Of a stretch of DNA of 64,000 bases, positions 55,660 through 63,654 are shown piece after piece. A model generated the notes under the pieces. It was not told the origin of the DNA, did not search any database, and worked only from the letters and a program-made list of their open reading frames with translations. A program made the translations under genes and the position numbers. Each line of letters opens with the position of its first letter. Positions within the stretch are counted from its first letter, which is position 1. This DNA comes from Thalassococcus profundi (GTDB lineage Bacteria > Pseudomonadota > Alphaproteobacteria > Rhodobacterales > Rhodobacteraceae), in contig NZ_QPMK01000005.1 in the NCBI RefSeq assembly GCF_003344785.1, forward strand, positions 221,091 through 285,090. Direction: 5' to 3'.

Positions 55660-57387
55660 TCAGTAATCCACGACTTCGGGTTTGAAATCCGACAGCTGGA
55701 ACTGCACACGGACACGGTACAGACCCTCGCTCACCTCCTGCGTCAGCTCGCCGCCCAGCTGGGTGGCAAAGGCGCGGATCAGACGGTTGCCGAGACCGGG
55801 TTCGCCATGGGTCGGGTCGCTTTCTCCGCCGCAGGTGTTCTCGATCACGATCTCCGCCTCGCGCTCTGCCAGCTTGCGGAACCGTACGGCCAGCCGCTGC
55901 CGACCGGAGCCGTCGGGCGCCATGTAGGTGCTGGCGTTGGTCAGCGCCTCTGCGGTCAGCAGCGACAGCGGCACCGCCTGGTCGGGATAGACCTCGATAT
56001 GTTCCAAGTCGAGATCGACCGTCGTTTCGCCCTCTCCGTCGTCACCGGCCAGCGCCATCTGGCGGATCAGGTCGTCGAGCAGGCGGCCCGCGTCCACATG
56101 CCCCAGGTCCTCGGTCAGGTAAAGGTTGCGGTGGATGGTCGCGAGACTTCGGATCCGGTCCTGCAAGCGCCGCAGCACCTGCCGTGTCTCGGTCTCGTCG
56201 CTCTGGCGGATCTGCATGTTCATGATCGACGAGATCAGTTGGAGGTTGTTCTTGACCCGGTGATGCACTTCCTTGAGCAGGATGGTCTTTTCGCGCAGCG
56301 CATTTTCAAGCTGGGCCTCGTCCTGCAGGATGGCATCGGCCATGTGCAGGAAATCGCTTTCCATGTCGCGCAGTTCCAGCGCCATGTCCCCGGTCACCGC
56401 CCCCTGCGGCACGCGCCGCGTGCGGGCAAAGGCGCGCATCTGCTGGCCAAGCGTGCGGATGTGGCGGATGACCAGGCGGTTGATGGCAAGGAACGCAACG
56501 ATCACGCTGGCCGCCCACATCACCAGCGGCAACGCCTGCGTCATCCAGTTGACCTCGACCGCGGTGGCGGCACGGCTGTCCAGCGGCCAGATGCTGATGG
56601 CGTAAACCAGCCCCGAGACCAGCGGCGTCACGGCAAAGATACGTTCCTGCCCGTCCACGCTGCGGGCGCGGAAGCTGTGTGCCTGCACATCCACCAATTC
56701 GGAGAGGTTCACGGTTTCGGGCAAGAGCCGCTGCGATTCCGAAACCGGCGACCGCGACGACAGCACCTGCCCCAGGTGATTGAAGGTAAGAAGCTCCGTC
56801 AGGTCCTGGTCGAGCGGAAGCGTCCCTTCCTGCCGCAGACCGGAGGTCGGCAGCGACAGGGTCACGTAGCCGGAGAATTCGCCCTTGCGAAAATACGGCT
56901 CCGACACGATCAGCACCGGCGTCTCGCTGATCGCGGGCGAGTCGTTGCGCGACACCATGGCGCGCGGCGCTTCCATGCGGCGCTCGAAATTCGGCACCCT
57001 GCGCAAATCGAGCGGGCGACCGACGCTGCTGCAGGTCACCAGCCCGGATCGGGGCAGAAACCCTACGAAGCTGTAAACCGAATTGGCGTTGATAAAGGTC
57101 CGAAGCCGCGCCGTACACTGGTCGCGCAACTCTTCGGCCAGATCTGTGGACGCGCCAATGGCTTCTGCATTGCCCAGAGCGCGCAGGATCGTTTCACGTT
57201 CGCCGGACGCGGCGGCGTCGGTCAGCGTGACAAGGCTCAGTTCAGTGCGGATGCGGGTTTCGCGGTTGAGTTCGGACGTCTGGAGATAGGCAACGACGCC
57301 AAGGGGAATCAGCGTGATCGACAAGAATCCGATGATCCGTGCCGCCAGTCCGCTGGGGACCGGCCGTGGGCCTGCCGATCCGATCAT
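55660..57387 (-). CDS. HisKA_2-type sensor histidine kinase of the stress locus
   Basis: 575-residue membrane kinase. A first helix (about 17-35) and a second near residue 295 enclose a periplasmic sensor region of about 250 residues, followed by a HAMP-like segment, then the phosphoacceptor motif E-V-H-H-R-V-K-N-N at residue 375 (HisKA_2 type), and a catalytic domain with A-E-A-L-T-N-A (N box) and E-P-G-L-G-N-R. This group phosphorylates PhyR. It begins 4 bp after ecfG, so it is part of nepR-ecfG-kinase. Confidence 0.92.
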   Translation of the reverse strand: MIGSAGPRPVPSGLAARIIGFLSITLIPLGVVAYLQTSELNRETRIRTELSLVTLTDAAASGERETILRALGNAEAIGASTDLAEELRDQCTARLRTFINANSVYSFVGFLPRSGLVTCSSVGRPLDLRRVPNFERRMEAPRAMVSRNDSPAISETPVLIVSEPYFRKGEFSGYVTLSLPTSGLRQEGTLPLDQDLTELLTFNHLGQVLSSRSPVSESQRLLPETVNLSELVDVQAHSFRARSVDGQERIFAVTPLVSGLVYAISIWPLDSRAATAVEVNWMTQALPLVMWAASVIVAFLAINRLVIRHIRTLGQQMRAFARTRRVPQGAVTGDMALELRDMESDFLHMADAILQDEAQLENALREKTILLKEVHHRVKNNLQLISSIMNMQIRQSDETETRQVLRRLQDRIRSLATIHRNLYLTEDLGHVDAGRLLDDLIRQMALAGDDGEGETTVDLDLEHIEVYPDQAVPLSLLTAEALTNASTYMAPDGSGRQRLAVRFRKLAEREAEIVIENTCGGESDPTHGEPGLGNRLIRAFATQLGGELTQEVSEGLYRVRVQFQLSDFKPEVVDY

Positions 57388-57391
57388 TGTG

Positions 57392-57949
57392 TCAACCGAC
57401 CGAGGCCGGCCTGTTGCCCGTCACCACCGCCATTGTCGCTCCATCCGTCATCTCCAGCGCCTCGTCCGCGTTGAGATGCATCAACTCGGCGAGTCGGGCG
57501 CGGGCCCGGTTCGTTCGGCTCTTGATCGTGCCGACGGCGACGCCGCACATGTCGGCCGCTTCCTCGTAGGAAAAGCCTGACGCCCCGACAAGGATCAAGG
57601 CCTCGCGCTGTTCGTCGTTGAGCTTGGCGAAGGCGATCTTGAAATCCGACATCTGCAAGCGGCCGTCGTGGGCGGGCTTTTCCGACAGGCTCTCTGTGTG
57701 GACGCCGTCGATATCCGCCACTTCGCGTCCCGCCTTGCGCCGGTTCGAATAATAGGTGTTGCGCAGGATGGTGAACAGCCAGGCCCGCATGTTCGTGCCG
57801 GGCTCGAACTGGTCAATCTTCGTCCATGCTTTCACCAGACTGTCCTGAACCATGTCGTCAGCCAGCGCGCCGTTGCGCGTCAGGCTGAGTGCGAAGGCTC
57901 GGAGGGCTGGGAGATGCTGGACGATTTCGTCGCGCGGATCTCCGCTCAT
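57392..57949 (-). CDS. ecfG: General stress sigma factor EcfG
   Basis: 185-residue ECF sigma factor. Region 2 is at about 12-80 (A-L-R-A-F-A-L-S-L-T-R) and region 4 at 105-160 (N-D-E-Q-R-E-A-L-I-L-V, then G-T-I-K-S-R-T-N-R-A-R). It should recognise GGAAC-N16/17-CGTT. The ATG overlaps the nepR stop by 4 bp, coupling the sigma factor to its inhibitor. Confidence 0.95.
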   Translation of the reverse strand: MSGDPRDEIVQHLPALRAFALSLTRNGALADDMVQDSLVKAWTKIDQFEPGTNMRAWLFTILRNTYYSNRRKAGREVADIDGVHTESLSEKPAHDGRLQMSDFKIAFAKLNDEQREALILVGASGFSYEEAADMCGVAVGTIKSRTNRARARLAELMHLNADEALEMTDGATMAVVTGNRPASVG

Positions 57950-58113
57950 TTCGCGTTCCCGCCTTTCTTACTGGCAGATTCCTGCTCTTTGAGTTGCGTC
58001 AACAGATCGAGGAAACGATCCGGCACCTTCTCTTCGAGCATATCTTGGTAAACGCGCTTTAGGTTTTCGTCGATCACTTGGCCCTGCCTCGTCTTGTCGT
58101 TATTCTGACTCAT
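57946..58113 (-). CDS. nepR: Anti-sigma factor NepR
   Basis: 55-residue anti-sigma factor with the conserved core I-D-E-N-L-K-R-V-Y near residue 15 and V-P-D-R-F-L-D-L-L-T-Q-L near 30. NepR holds EcfG until phospho-PhyR takes it away. The ATG at 58113 was chosen by family length; a longer in-frame start would run into the promoter region. The gene lies first in the minus-strand operon. Confidence 0.93.
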   Translation of the reverse strand: MSQNNDKTRQGQVIDENLKRVYQDMLEEKVPDRFLDLLTQLKEQESASKKGGNAK

Positions 58114-58176
58114 GATAATCCTTGCAGCTGCCTTCACACCGTAGGACGCGTTATCGCACATCACATGCGTTTTCCG

Positions 58177-58208
58177 GGAACCAACTGCCATTCGCTGCGT
58201 TTGGTTCC
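58177..58208. promoter_or_regulatory. Divergent EcfG promoters between phyR and nepR
   Basis: Plus strand: GGAAC at 58177-58181, 16 bp, CGTT at 58198-58201, the exact EcfG promoter, directed at phyR. The same region is framed by an inverted repeat GGAACCAA...TTGGTTCC (58177-58184 and 58201-58208). On the minus strand, GGAAC at 58208-58204 is followed after 17 bp by AGTT, a one-base miss of CGTT, and is directed at nepR-ecfG. Both predicted starts lie within about 90 bp of their genes. Confidence 0.85.
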
Positions 58209-58234
58209 AGAAAAAATGAAAAGAAGGACCAATT

Positions 58235-59035
58235 ATGACACAGGTCGACCTGAGCAGCGAAATCGGCGCGGCACTTCCCTATCTTCGCCGGTATTCTCGT
58301 GCGCTCACCGGCAGCCAGACCAGCGGTGACAGCTACGCCGCGGCCACGCTCGAGGCGGTCCTTGCGGATCGTTCCATGGTGGCCGAGGCGAGCGGTGCGA
58401 AAGCTGGGCTTTTCAAGGTATTCCACGGCATCTGGGTAACCACGGGCGCGCCCACGATCGATGAAGACGACGGACCCCGGGCCGCCGCGCAAAGGCATCT
58501 GCAAAAGCTGACGACGAACAGCCGCGAGGCGCTTTTGTTGCACACCATCGAGGATTTCAGCGTTTCGGAAGTCGGCGAGATCATGCAGATCGGCGATGAA
58601 GAAGCGTCGCAGCTGATCGACGTGGCGCGTCAGGAAATGGCGGACCAGATTTCAGGTCGCGTTTTGATCATCGAAGACGAAGCGATCATCGCGATGGATC
58701 TCGAAAGCATCGTTGCAGACCTCGGCCACCGAGTCACCGGTGTGGCTCGCACCCGCGACGGGGCTGTCAAGCTGGGCGCATCGGACGTTCCGGACCTGAT
58801 CCTCGCCGACATCCAGCTGGCCGACAATTCGTCGGGCGTCGATGCCGTCAACGATCTGCTGCGCGAGTTGGGACAGCGCCCGGTGATCTTCATCACCGCC
58901 TTCCCCGAGCGGCTCCTGACGGGGGAAAAGCCGGAACCGGCGTTTCTCATCTCCAAACCCTACTCCGAAGACCAGGTGCGCTCGGCGATATCGCAGGCGA
59001 TGTTCTTTTCGTCGACGGAAACGCTCAAAGCCTGA
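58235..59035 (+). CDS. phyR: Anti-anti-sigma response regulator PhyR
   Basis: 266-residue protein with a sigma-like N-terminal domain (about 5-130; I-E-D-F-S-V-S-E-V-G) and a C-terminal receiver domain (140-258). The phosphorylation site is D192 in L-A-D-I-Q-L; the acidic pair I-I-E-D-E near 148, T in I-F-I-T-A and K in I-S-K-P-Y complete the receiver. Phosphorylation exposes the sigma-like domain, which binds NepR. It is transcribed divergently from nepR-ecfG. Confidence 0.96.
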   Translation: MTQVDLSSEIGAALPYLRRYSRALTGSQTSGDSYAAATLEAVLADRSMVAEASGAKAGLFKVFHGIWVTTGAPTIDEDDGPRAAAQRHLQKLTTNSREALLLHTIEDFSVSEVGEIMQIGDEEASQLIDVARQEMADQISGRVLIIEDEAIIAMDLESIVADLGHRVTGVARTRDGAVKLGASDVPDLILADIQLADNSSGVDAVNDLLRELGQRPVIFITAFPERLLTGEKPEPAFLISKPYSEDQVRSAISQAMFFSSTETLKA

Positions 59036-59062
59036 AGCACACAGGTCTCGAGAAACTAAAAA

Positions 59063-59090
59063 AACGCGCCGGATCGTCCGGCGCGTTTTT
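59063..59090 (+). terminator. Intrinsic terminator of phyR
   Basis: Perfect 11-bp stem AACGCGCCGGA / TCCGGCGCGTT with a TCG loop, followed by TTT. It lies 28 bp after the phyR stop. On the minus strand the preceding A-run would give a T-tract, so it may also stop transcripts from the small genes to the right. Confidence 0.88.
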
Positions 59091-59148
59091 CGTTGTCCGC
59101 TCCGGTCACCGACATGAGGGAAAAGCGGTGACCGGACGGATACGAGGA

Positions 59149-59313
59149 TCACACCTTGCGCACGACCCGCATGATCAGCGTGGCCACGAACAGGATCAGG
59201 AAGATCACGAACAGGATTTGCGCGATCCCGGCAGAGGCCGAGGCGATGCCGCCAAAGCCGAACACGCCGGCGATGATGGCCACGATGAAAAACAGAACAG
59301 CCCAGTACAGCAT
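59149..59313 (-). CDS. DUF1328 small membrane protein (YtjA-like)
   Basis: 54-residue protein with two membrane helices: [12 protein letters not shown] at the start, a [11 protein letters not shown] turn, a second helix and an R-V-V-R-K-V end. This is the DUF1328 family, commonly stress-induced in proteobacteria. An AGGAGT ribosome site lies 7 bases before ATG 59313. It follows the PLDc_N-like gene by 21 bp, so the EcfG site upstream of that gene may serve both. Confidence 0.87.
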   Translation of the reverse strand: MLYWAVLFFIVAIIAGVFGFGGIASASAGIAQILFVIFLILFVATLIMRVVRKV

Positions 59314-59334
59314 TGTCTTACTCCTGAGTATGGC

Positions 59335-59523
59335 TCAGACGGTGCGCGCGCTGCGCGGTCCGAACAAGAGCCAGATGATGAAGCCGAGGATCGGCAAAAC
59401 GAGGATCAGCAGAGTCCACAGAACCTTGGCACCCGTGGACCGGTTGCTGCCGAGAACCGAAACGATTGCCCAGATATCCAGAGCCAAGACAATGAGGCCG
59501 CCCAATCCGGCATATTCGAACAT
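59335..59523 (-). CDS. Small membrane protein, PLDc_N-like domain
   Basis: 62-residue protein of two helices. The end I-L-G-F-I-I-W-L-L-F-G-P-R matches the PLD nuclease N-terminal membrane anchor (PLDc_N), here without a nuclease domain. AAGGAG precedes ATG 59523. An exact EcfG promoter lies 57-82 bp upstream, marking it as a probable general-stress gene. Confidence 0.82.
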   Translation of the reverse strand: MFEYAGLGGLIVLALDIWAIVSVLGSNRSTGAKVLWTLLILVLPILGFIIWLLFGPRSARTV

Positions 59524-59579
59524 GTGCAACTCCTTTGTATTGGTCCCGGGGGCTTCCGCCTCGGGGTAACTGAAATGCT

Positions 59580-59605
59580 AACGTCGCCACGGTCCTCCGG
59601 GTTCC
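59580..59605 (-). promoter_or_regulatory. EcfG promoter for the two small membrane genes
   Basis: On the minus strand GGAAC (59605-59601), 17 bp, CGTT (59583-59580), an exact match to the EcfG consensus. Transcription would begin near 59572 and reach the PLDc_N-like start at 59523 and then the DUF1328 gene. Confidence 0.8.
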
Positions 59606-59712
59606 CGCCGACCGCCCCTCTCAGAAATTAAGACGCGCTTCTTAGCGTTTAAGAATAGTGCCTTGGCACGATCGGCGCTTTTGTACGGGCATACACATTC
59701 AGGAGGTTCACC

Positions 59713-59967
59713 ATGTTCAAACCCGTTGCTGCCGCCGCCTTCGGCCTTGCCGTTCTCGCCGGCCCCGCCCTTGCCGATGACGATCCTACCGAAGAGCAGG
59801 TGAGCCAGATCATGGAGATGCTGGCGGGAATGGAGTGCGAGATGGACCCCGGCGATATCGAGATGGAAGACGGCGGGTTCGAGCTTGACGACGTCTATTG
59901 CGCCGATGGGCAGTACGATATCGACCTCGACGCCAACATGCAGATCACCAACAAGCGCGCGGAATAA
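59713..59967 (+). CDS. Small periplasmic PepSY-like protein
   Basis: 84 residues: a signal peptide (M-F-K-P-V-A-A-A-A ... A-L-A, cut near residue 21) and a short acidic mature part with two Cys (M-E-C-E-M and V-Y-C-A-D) that may form a disulfide. It resembles short PepSY/COG5591 periplasmic proteins. A CAGGAGG site precedes the ATG. Function is unknown; it lies next to stress genes but lacks an EcfG site. Confidence 0.75.
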   Translation: MFKPVAAAAFGLAVLAGPALADDDPTEEQVSQIMEMLAGMECEMDPGDIEMEDGGFELDDVYCADGQYDIDLDANMQITNKRAE

Positions 59968-60069
59968 ATTCCGCTCCACGCCTCCGCGCCGCCGCTCCCT
60001 CGGCGCGGTTTGCCCGCCGGACAGCTTCTCCCTGTCCGGCGGTCGCGTTTTCGGGGATCGGTCAGCCGA

Positions 60070-61473
60070 TCAGGACGCCAGCGACGGCAGCCAGAGCACG
60101 ATCCACGGGAAGGCCACCAGCAGCGCGATGGTCACGCCATCCGCCAGGAAGAACGGCATCACCCCGCGGAACACGTCCTGCACGCTGACATCGTCCCGCA
60201 CCCCCGCCACCACGAAGCAGTTGAGCCCGATGGGCGGCGTGATCAGGCAGAATTCGGCCATCTTGACCACCAGGATGCCGAACCAGATCGCGCACATCGT
60301 GCCGTTCATGCCGAAGGCGCTGTCGTCGGCGCTGACGAACTCTCCGCCGTTGAGCGCCATGACCGCCGGATAGACCACCGGCAGGGTCAGCAAAAGCATC
60401 CCGATGGCGTCCATGAACATCCCCAGCACCGCGTAGGCCAGCAGGATACAGATCAGGATCAGCATCGGCGAATAGTCGAGCGAAGTGATCCAGTCCGAAA
60501 AGGCGCTTGGCAGATCGGCGAACCCCAGGAAGCGCACGTAGATCAGCACGCCCCAGATGATCGAGAAGATCATGACCGACAGCTTTGCCGTCTCCAGCAG
60601 TGCGTCCTTGAGCTCGGGCCAGCGCATGCCGCGAAAGACCGCCATCAGGAAGACGATGAAGGCGCCGATGGCCCCGCCTTCGGTCGGCGTGCCCCAGGCG
60701 TCGCCGCCGAAGGGGTTGTAGACGAACCCGATGATGATCAGCACCACCGCCACGATGGGCAGCGCCGGCGGCAGCGACTGGAACCGCTGGCGCCAGGTGA
60801 ACCCTGTGACCGGCGGGCCGAAGCCCTTGATCGTCAGCGCCAGGATGACGATCAGCGAGGTGTAGACGAAGGCCGAGAACACGCCGGGGATAAAACCCGC
60901 CAGCAGCAGCTTGCCCACGTCCTGTTCGACGATGATCGCGTAGATCACAAGGATCGCCGAGGGCGGAATGAGGCTCGCCAACGTGCCCGCCGCCGCCACG
61001 ACGCCGGCCGCGAAGCGCTTGTCATAGCCCACCGCCAGCATTTCCGGGATCGCGATGCGGGCAAAGACCGCCGCCGTCGCCACGCTGGCCCCCGACACCG
61101 CCGCAAAGCCCGCCGTGGCAAAGACCGTGGACACCGCAAGCCCGCCCGGCACCCAGGCCACCCAGCGTTTCGCCGCCTCGAAGAGCGCCCGGGTCAGGCC
61201 CGCGTAATAGGCAAGGTAGCCGATCAGGATGAAGGTCGGGATGAGGCTCAACGCCTGGCTCGCCACCTTGCCGTGGGGCACCTGCCCCGCCGTCTTGACC
61301 GCGACGGTCAGCGCCCAGGCGAATTCGGCAGCCTCGTAATCCTTCTTCTCCCAGAAGATCCAGACCAGCCCCACGACGCCCGCAAGCGCCGCCGCGAAGG
61401 CCACGCGCATGCCCAGCACCACAAGCACCAACATGCCGCCTGTGACCCAAAGTCCAATCTCTACCGGTGTCAT
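60070..61473 (-). CDS. dctM: TRAP transporter large permease DctM
   Basis: 467-residue large membrane subunit of a tripartite ATP-independent periplasmic transporter, with about 12-13 helices and the family patterns F-A-T-A-G-F-A-A-V-S-G-A-S and I-P-P-S-A-I-L-V-I-Y-A. It uses the ion gradient to import an organic acid or similar solute. Its ATG overlaps the dctQ stop (TGATG). Confidence 0.94.
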   Translation of the reverse strand: MTPVEIGLWVTGGMLVLVVLGMRVAFAAALAGVVGLVWIFWEKKDYEAAEFAWALTVAVKTAGQVPHGKVASQALSLIPTFILIGYLAYYAGLTRALFEAAKRWVAWVPGGLAVSTVFATAGFAAVSGASVATAAVFARIAIPEMLAVGYDKRFAAGVVAAAGTLASLIPPSAILVIYAIIVEQDVGKLLLAGFIPGVFSAFVYTSLIVILALTIKGFGPPVTGFTWRQRFQSLPPALPIVAVVLIIIGFVYNPFGGDAWGTPTEGGAIGAFIVFLMAVFRGMRWPELKDALLETAKLSVMIFSIIWGVLIYVRFLGFADLPSAFSDWITSLDYSPMLILICILLAYAVLGMFMDAIGMLLLTLPVVYPAVMALNGGEFVSADDSAFGMNGTMCAIWFGILVVKMAEFCLITPPIGLNCFVVAGVRDDVSVQDVFRGVMPFFLADGVTIALLVAFPWIVLWLPSLAS

Positions 61474-62102
61474 CAGTCGCGCCCCTGGATATGCTCGGCC
61501 TCGGCCGCCGCTTGTTCCGCCACCGATTGCACCAGCGGCACCGCAGCCGGGGTCTCGTCACCCCGGATAAACGCCCGGCCATACCCCCAGATTTGAAGCA
61601 CCAGCCGCACCGACATCACCGCAAAAGCCACCGGCACGACAAGTTTCGCCGGCCAGAGCGGCAGGCCGATGTCGATGGTGCTGTCCCGGCTCCACATCGG
61701 GCGCGACATGTCGAAGCTGCGGTCGAAATGCGCCCAGGACCCCCAGACCAGCGCCAGGATCAGGATCAGGATGCCGATGGTGGTGATGAACTCCACCGCC
61801 CACAGCACCCGGCCCTTGAGCTGTCCGACCACGATGTCCATGCGGATATGACCGCCGTCGCGCTGCACGTAGCTGACGCCGAGGATGGCGATCAGCGGCA
61901 TGAAGGTCTCGATCCAGTCCACGTAACCCGGCAGGGGCTCGTTGAAGCCGTTGCGGCCGGTCACGGACACAACCGCCAGCACCATGAGGCCAAAGGCGAA
62001 AATCCCCGCGATCAGGGCAAAGAAACGCTCCAGCCGGTAGAGTTTCCGGTCGAGAAAACTCAACGTGCTGTCGTCGCTCAGGACGGTGGACGAGCCGGCC
62101 AT
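61473..62102 (-). CDS. dctQ: TRAP transporter small permease DctQ
   Basis: 209-residue four-helix subunit that joins the binding protein to DctM. The R-L-E-R-F-F-A-L start and V-S-Y-V-Q-R-D-G-G-H-I-R-M-D motif near 95 are the family signature. It is preceded by an intercistronic hairpin at 62142-62166 and overlaps dctM. Confidence 0.9.
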   Translation of the reverse strand: MAGSSTVLSDDSTLSFLDRKLYRLERFFALIAGIFAFGLMVLAVVSVTGRNGFNEPLPGYVDWIETFMPLIAILGVSYVQRDGGHIRMDIVVGQLKGRVLWAVEFITTIGILILILALVWGSWAHFDRSFDMSRPMWSRDSTIDIGLPLWPAKLVVPVAFAVMSVRLVLQIWGYGRAFIRGDETPAAVPLVQSVAEQAAAEAEHIQGRD

Positions 62103-62141
62103 GGGGTCGCTCTCCTTATGTGGGGATAGTGGTCAGGCAAA

Positions 62142-62166
62142 AGGCCCCGGCGCGGTGCCGGGGCCT
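62142..62166 (-). terminator. Intercistronic hairpin between dctP and dctQ
   Basis: Perfect 10-bp stem AGGCCCCGGC / GCCGGGGCCT with a 5-base loop, followed on the minus strand by TTTT. It is typical of a partial terminator or mRNA stabiliser that keeps the binding-protein transcript above that of the permeases. Confidence 0.75.
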
Positions 62167-62178
62167 CGCGCGCCGCGA

Positions 62179-63192
62179 TCAGTTGCTGGCGCGGGTCTGT
62201 TCCAGCGTGCTGTTCACCAGGTCCAGCAGTTCCTGCCCCGGAATGCCCTGCGCGGTCATTTCCTCGACCCAGGTGTCCGAGATCGATGCCGTCGCTTCCC
62301 GGAATGCGGCCAGTTCCTCGTCCGAGATCGTGACCTTCTCGACGCCCTTCTCCTCGAGCACCTCGTCCCAGCGCTGCAAAAGCTCGCCGTAGTTCTCGAG
62401 GTAATAGTCGATGGCTTCAGGCACCGAGCTGTCCAGCGCCTCGCGCTCTTCGTCGGTCAGGCTCTCGTAGGCGTCGATGTTGACCACAACCGGGCAGTTC
62501 ACCGTGCCGGGGTTCAGGTTCTCGGTCCACCAGGCCGCCTGGTTGATCGTGCCGAAGCTCAGGTGCGCGTGCTGGGCAAAGGCCACGGTGTCGACGACAC
62601 CGGATTCCATCGCCTGGTAGGCTTCGGAGCTGGTCACCGAGGTCGGCACGCCGCCCACGGCGCGGAAGGCTTCGCCCAGCCCGCCGGTGGCACGCACGCG
62701 CATGCCGTCGAAATCACCCAGTTCGTCACGGGGCTCTCCGGTGCCGACGAGGTTGTACTGCGGCATCGGCGAGGTCATCAGCATCTTGGCGTTCCACTGC
62801 GCCATTTCCTCGGCCACGGCGGGGTGGTCGTAGACCGCGTGGCTCACCGCCACCTCTTCGTCGAGGTTACGGACACCGAGGAACGGCAGTTCGAGCACTG
62901 TGATCGCGCGGTTCTTGTCGGCATGGTAGCCGGCGCAGAATTGCGCCATCTCGAAGGCGCCGATGCTGATGCCGTCGAGGTTCTCGGTGTTCTTCGACAG
63001 GCCGCCGTAGCTGATGTTCATGGTGAATTCGCCGTCGGTCTTTTCCTCGACCAACTCGGCCAGCTTGTGAACGTGCTCGGTGAAGGCCCGGCGTTTGCCC
63101 CAAAGCGAGACATTCCATTCGGTGGCCATGGCCTCGGTGGCGAAGGCGGTGCTGATGGCGGCGACGGTCAGCTTTGCTGCGATATTTTTCAT
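62179..63192 (-). CDS. dctP: TRAP transporter solute-binding protein DctP
   Basis: 337-residue periplasmic binding protein with a Sec signal peptide (M-K-N-I-A-A-K-L ... A-M-A, cut near 23). The conserved ligand-contact arginine is in G-M-R-V-R-A-T-G-G near residue 165, as in DctP proteins that bind carboxylates. The substrate cannot be named. ATG 63192 follows GGAGAG. It is the first gene of dctPQM. Confidence 0.93.
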   Translation of the reverse strand: MKNIAAKLTVAAISTAFATEAMATEWNVSLWGKRRAFTEHVHKLAELVEEKTDGEFTMNISYGGLSKNTENLDGISIGAFEMAQFCAGYHADKNRAITVLELPFLGVRNLDEEVAVSHAVYDHPAVAEEMAQWNAKMLMTSPMPQYNLVGTGEPRDELGDFDGMRVRATGGLGEAFRAVGGVPTSVTSSEAYQAMESGVVDTVAFAQHAHLSFGTINQAAWWTENLNPGTVNCPVVVNIDAYESLTDEEREALDSSVPEAIDYYLENYGELLQRWDEVLEEKGVEKVTISDEELAAFREATASISDTWVEEMTAQGIPGQELLDLVNSTLEQTRASN

Positions 63193-63654
63193 CTTTCTCT
63201 CTCCCTGTGGTGGCGGTTGGCCCGCCTGACGCGAAGAAACTAGAGGATACGACCGAAGGTGCAAGCTTCGATCTGGAGCGCGTTGGCGCTAACCGAGTCG
63301 CCGGTCCAGCGGACCTGTTAGCGCCGGTCAAGGCAAGCCGTTCCATTTTGCCGCACCCACTCGCGCTAAAGTTGTGCTTGCTGGCGTCCCCTGCATCGGT
63401 CCGGCCCGTTTTGAGCAACGCTTCGCAAAGCGCCTGATTTCAAGGCTTTACCTTAAGTCAGTCAAGGATGTTTACAATTGGAACGATAATATCGCAAATT
63501 ATTAACAAAATAATTCATATTTTTCATGCCCTTGTTTATTTTGTTTCCAGAAGCTGTATCTTCCCCGTCAACGATCTCATCGCGCGTTTGCCTGCTTTGG
63601 CGGCACCGCTCCGGTTTCGCCAAGGCAGGCGCGCGTATCTGACGGAGGACAGAC
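63193..63654. other. Intergenic region with AT-rich island before acs
   Basis: 462 bp between divergent dctP and acs. The left 260 bp has average composition and no gene. From about 63455 to 63560 the DNA is strikingly AT-rich for this genome and holds a perfect inverted repeat AATTATT-AACAA-AATAATT (63497-63515) and a CGATA-A-TATCG dyad (63484-63494). These may be regulator or IHF-type sites for the acs promoter. No clear -35/-10 pair was found. Confidence 0.6.

Noticed and set aside
60010..61596. A 528-codon plus-strand frame opposite dctM and dctQ
   Set aside because: Composition is Arg/Asp/His-rich and domain-free, while the minus strand encodes complete TRAP permeases.
63467..63520. A further EcfG promoter upstream of acs (GGAAC at 63479)
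   Set aside because: The sequence 16-17 bp downstream is AT-rich without CGTT, so only half of the motif is present.
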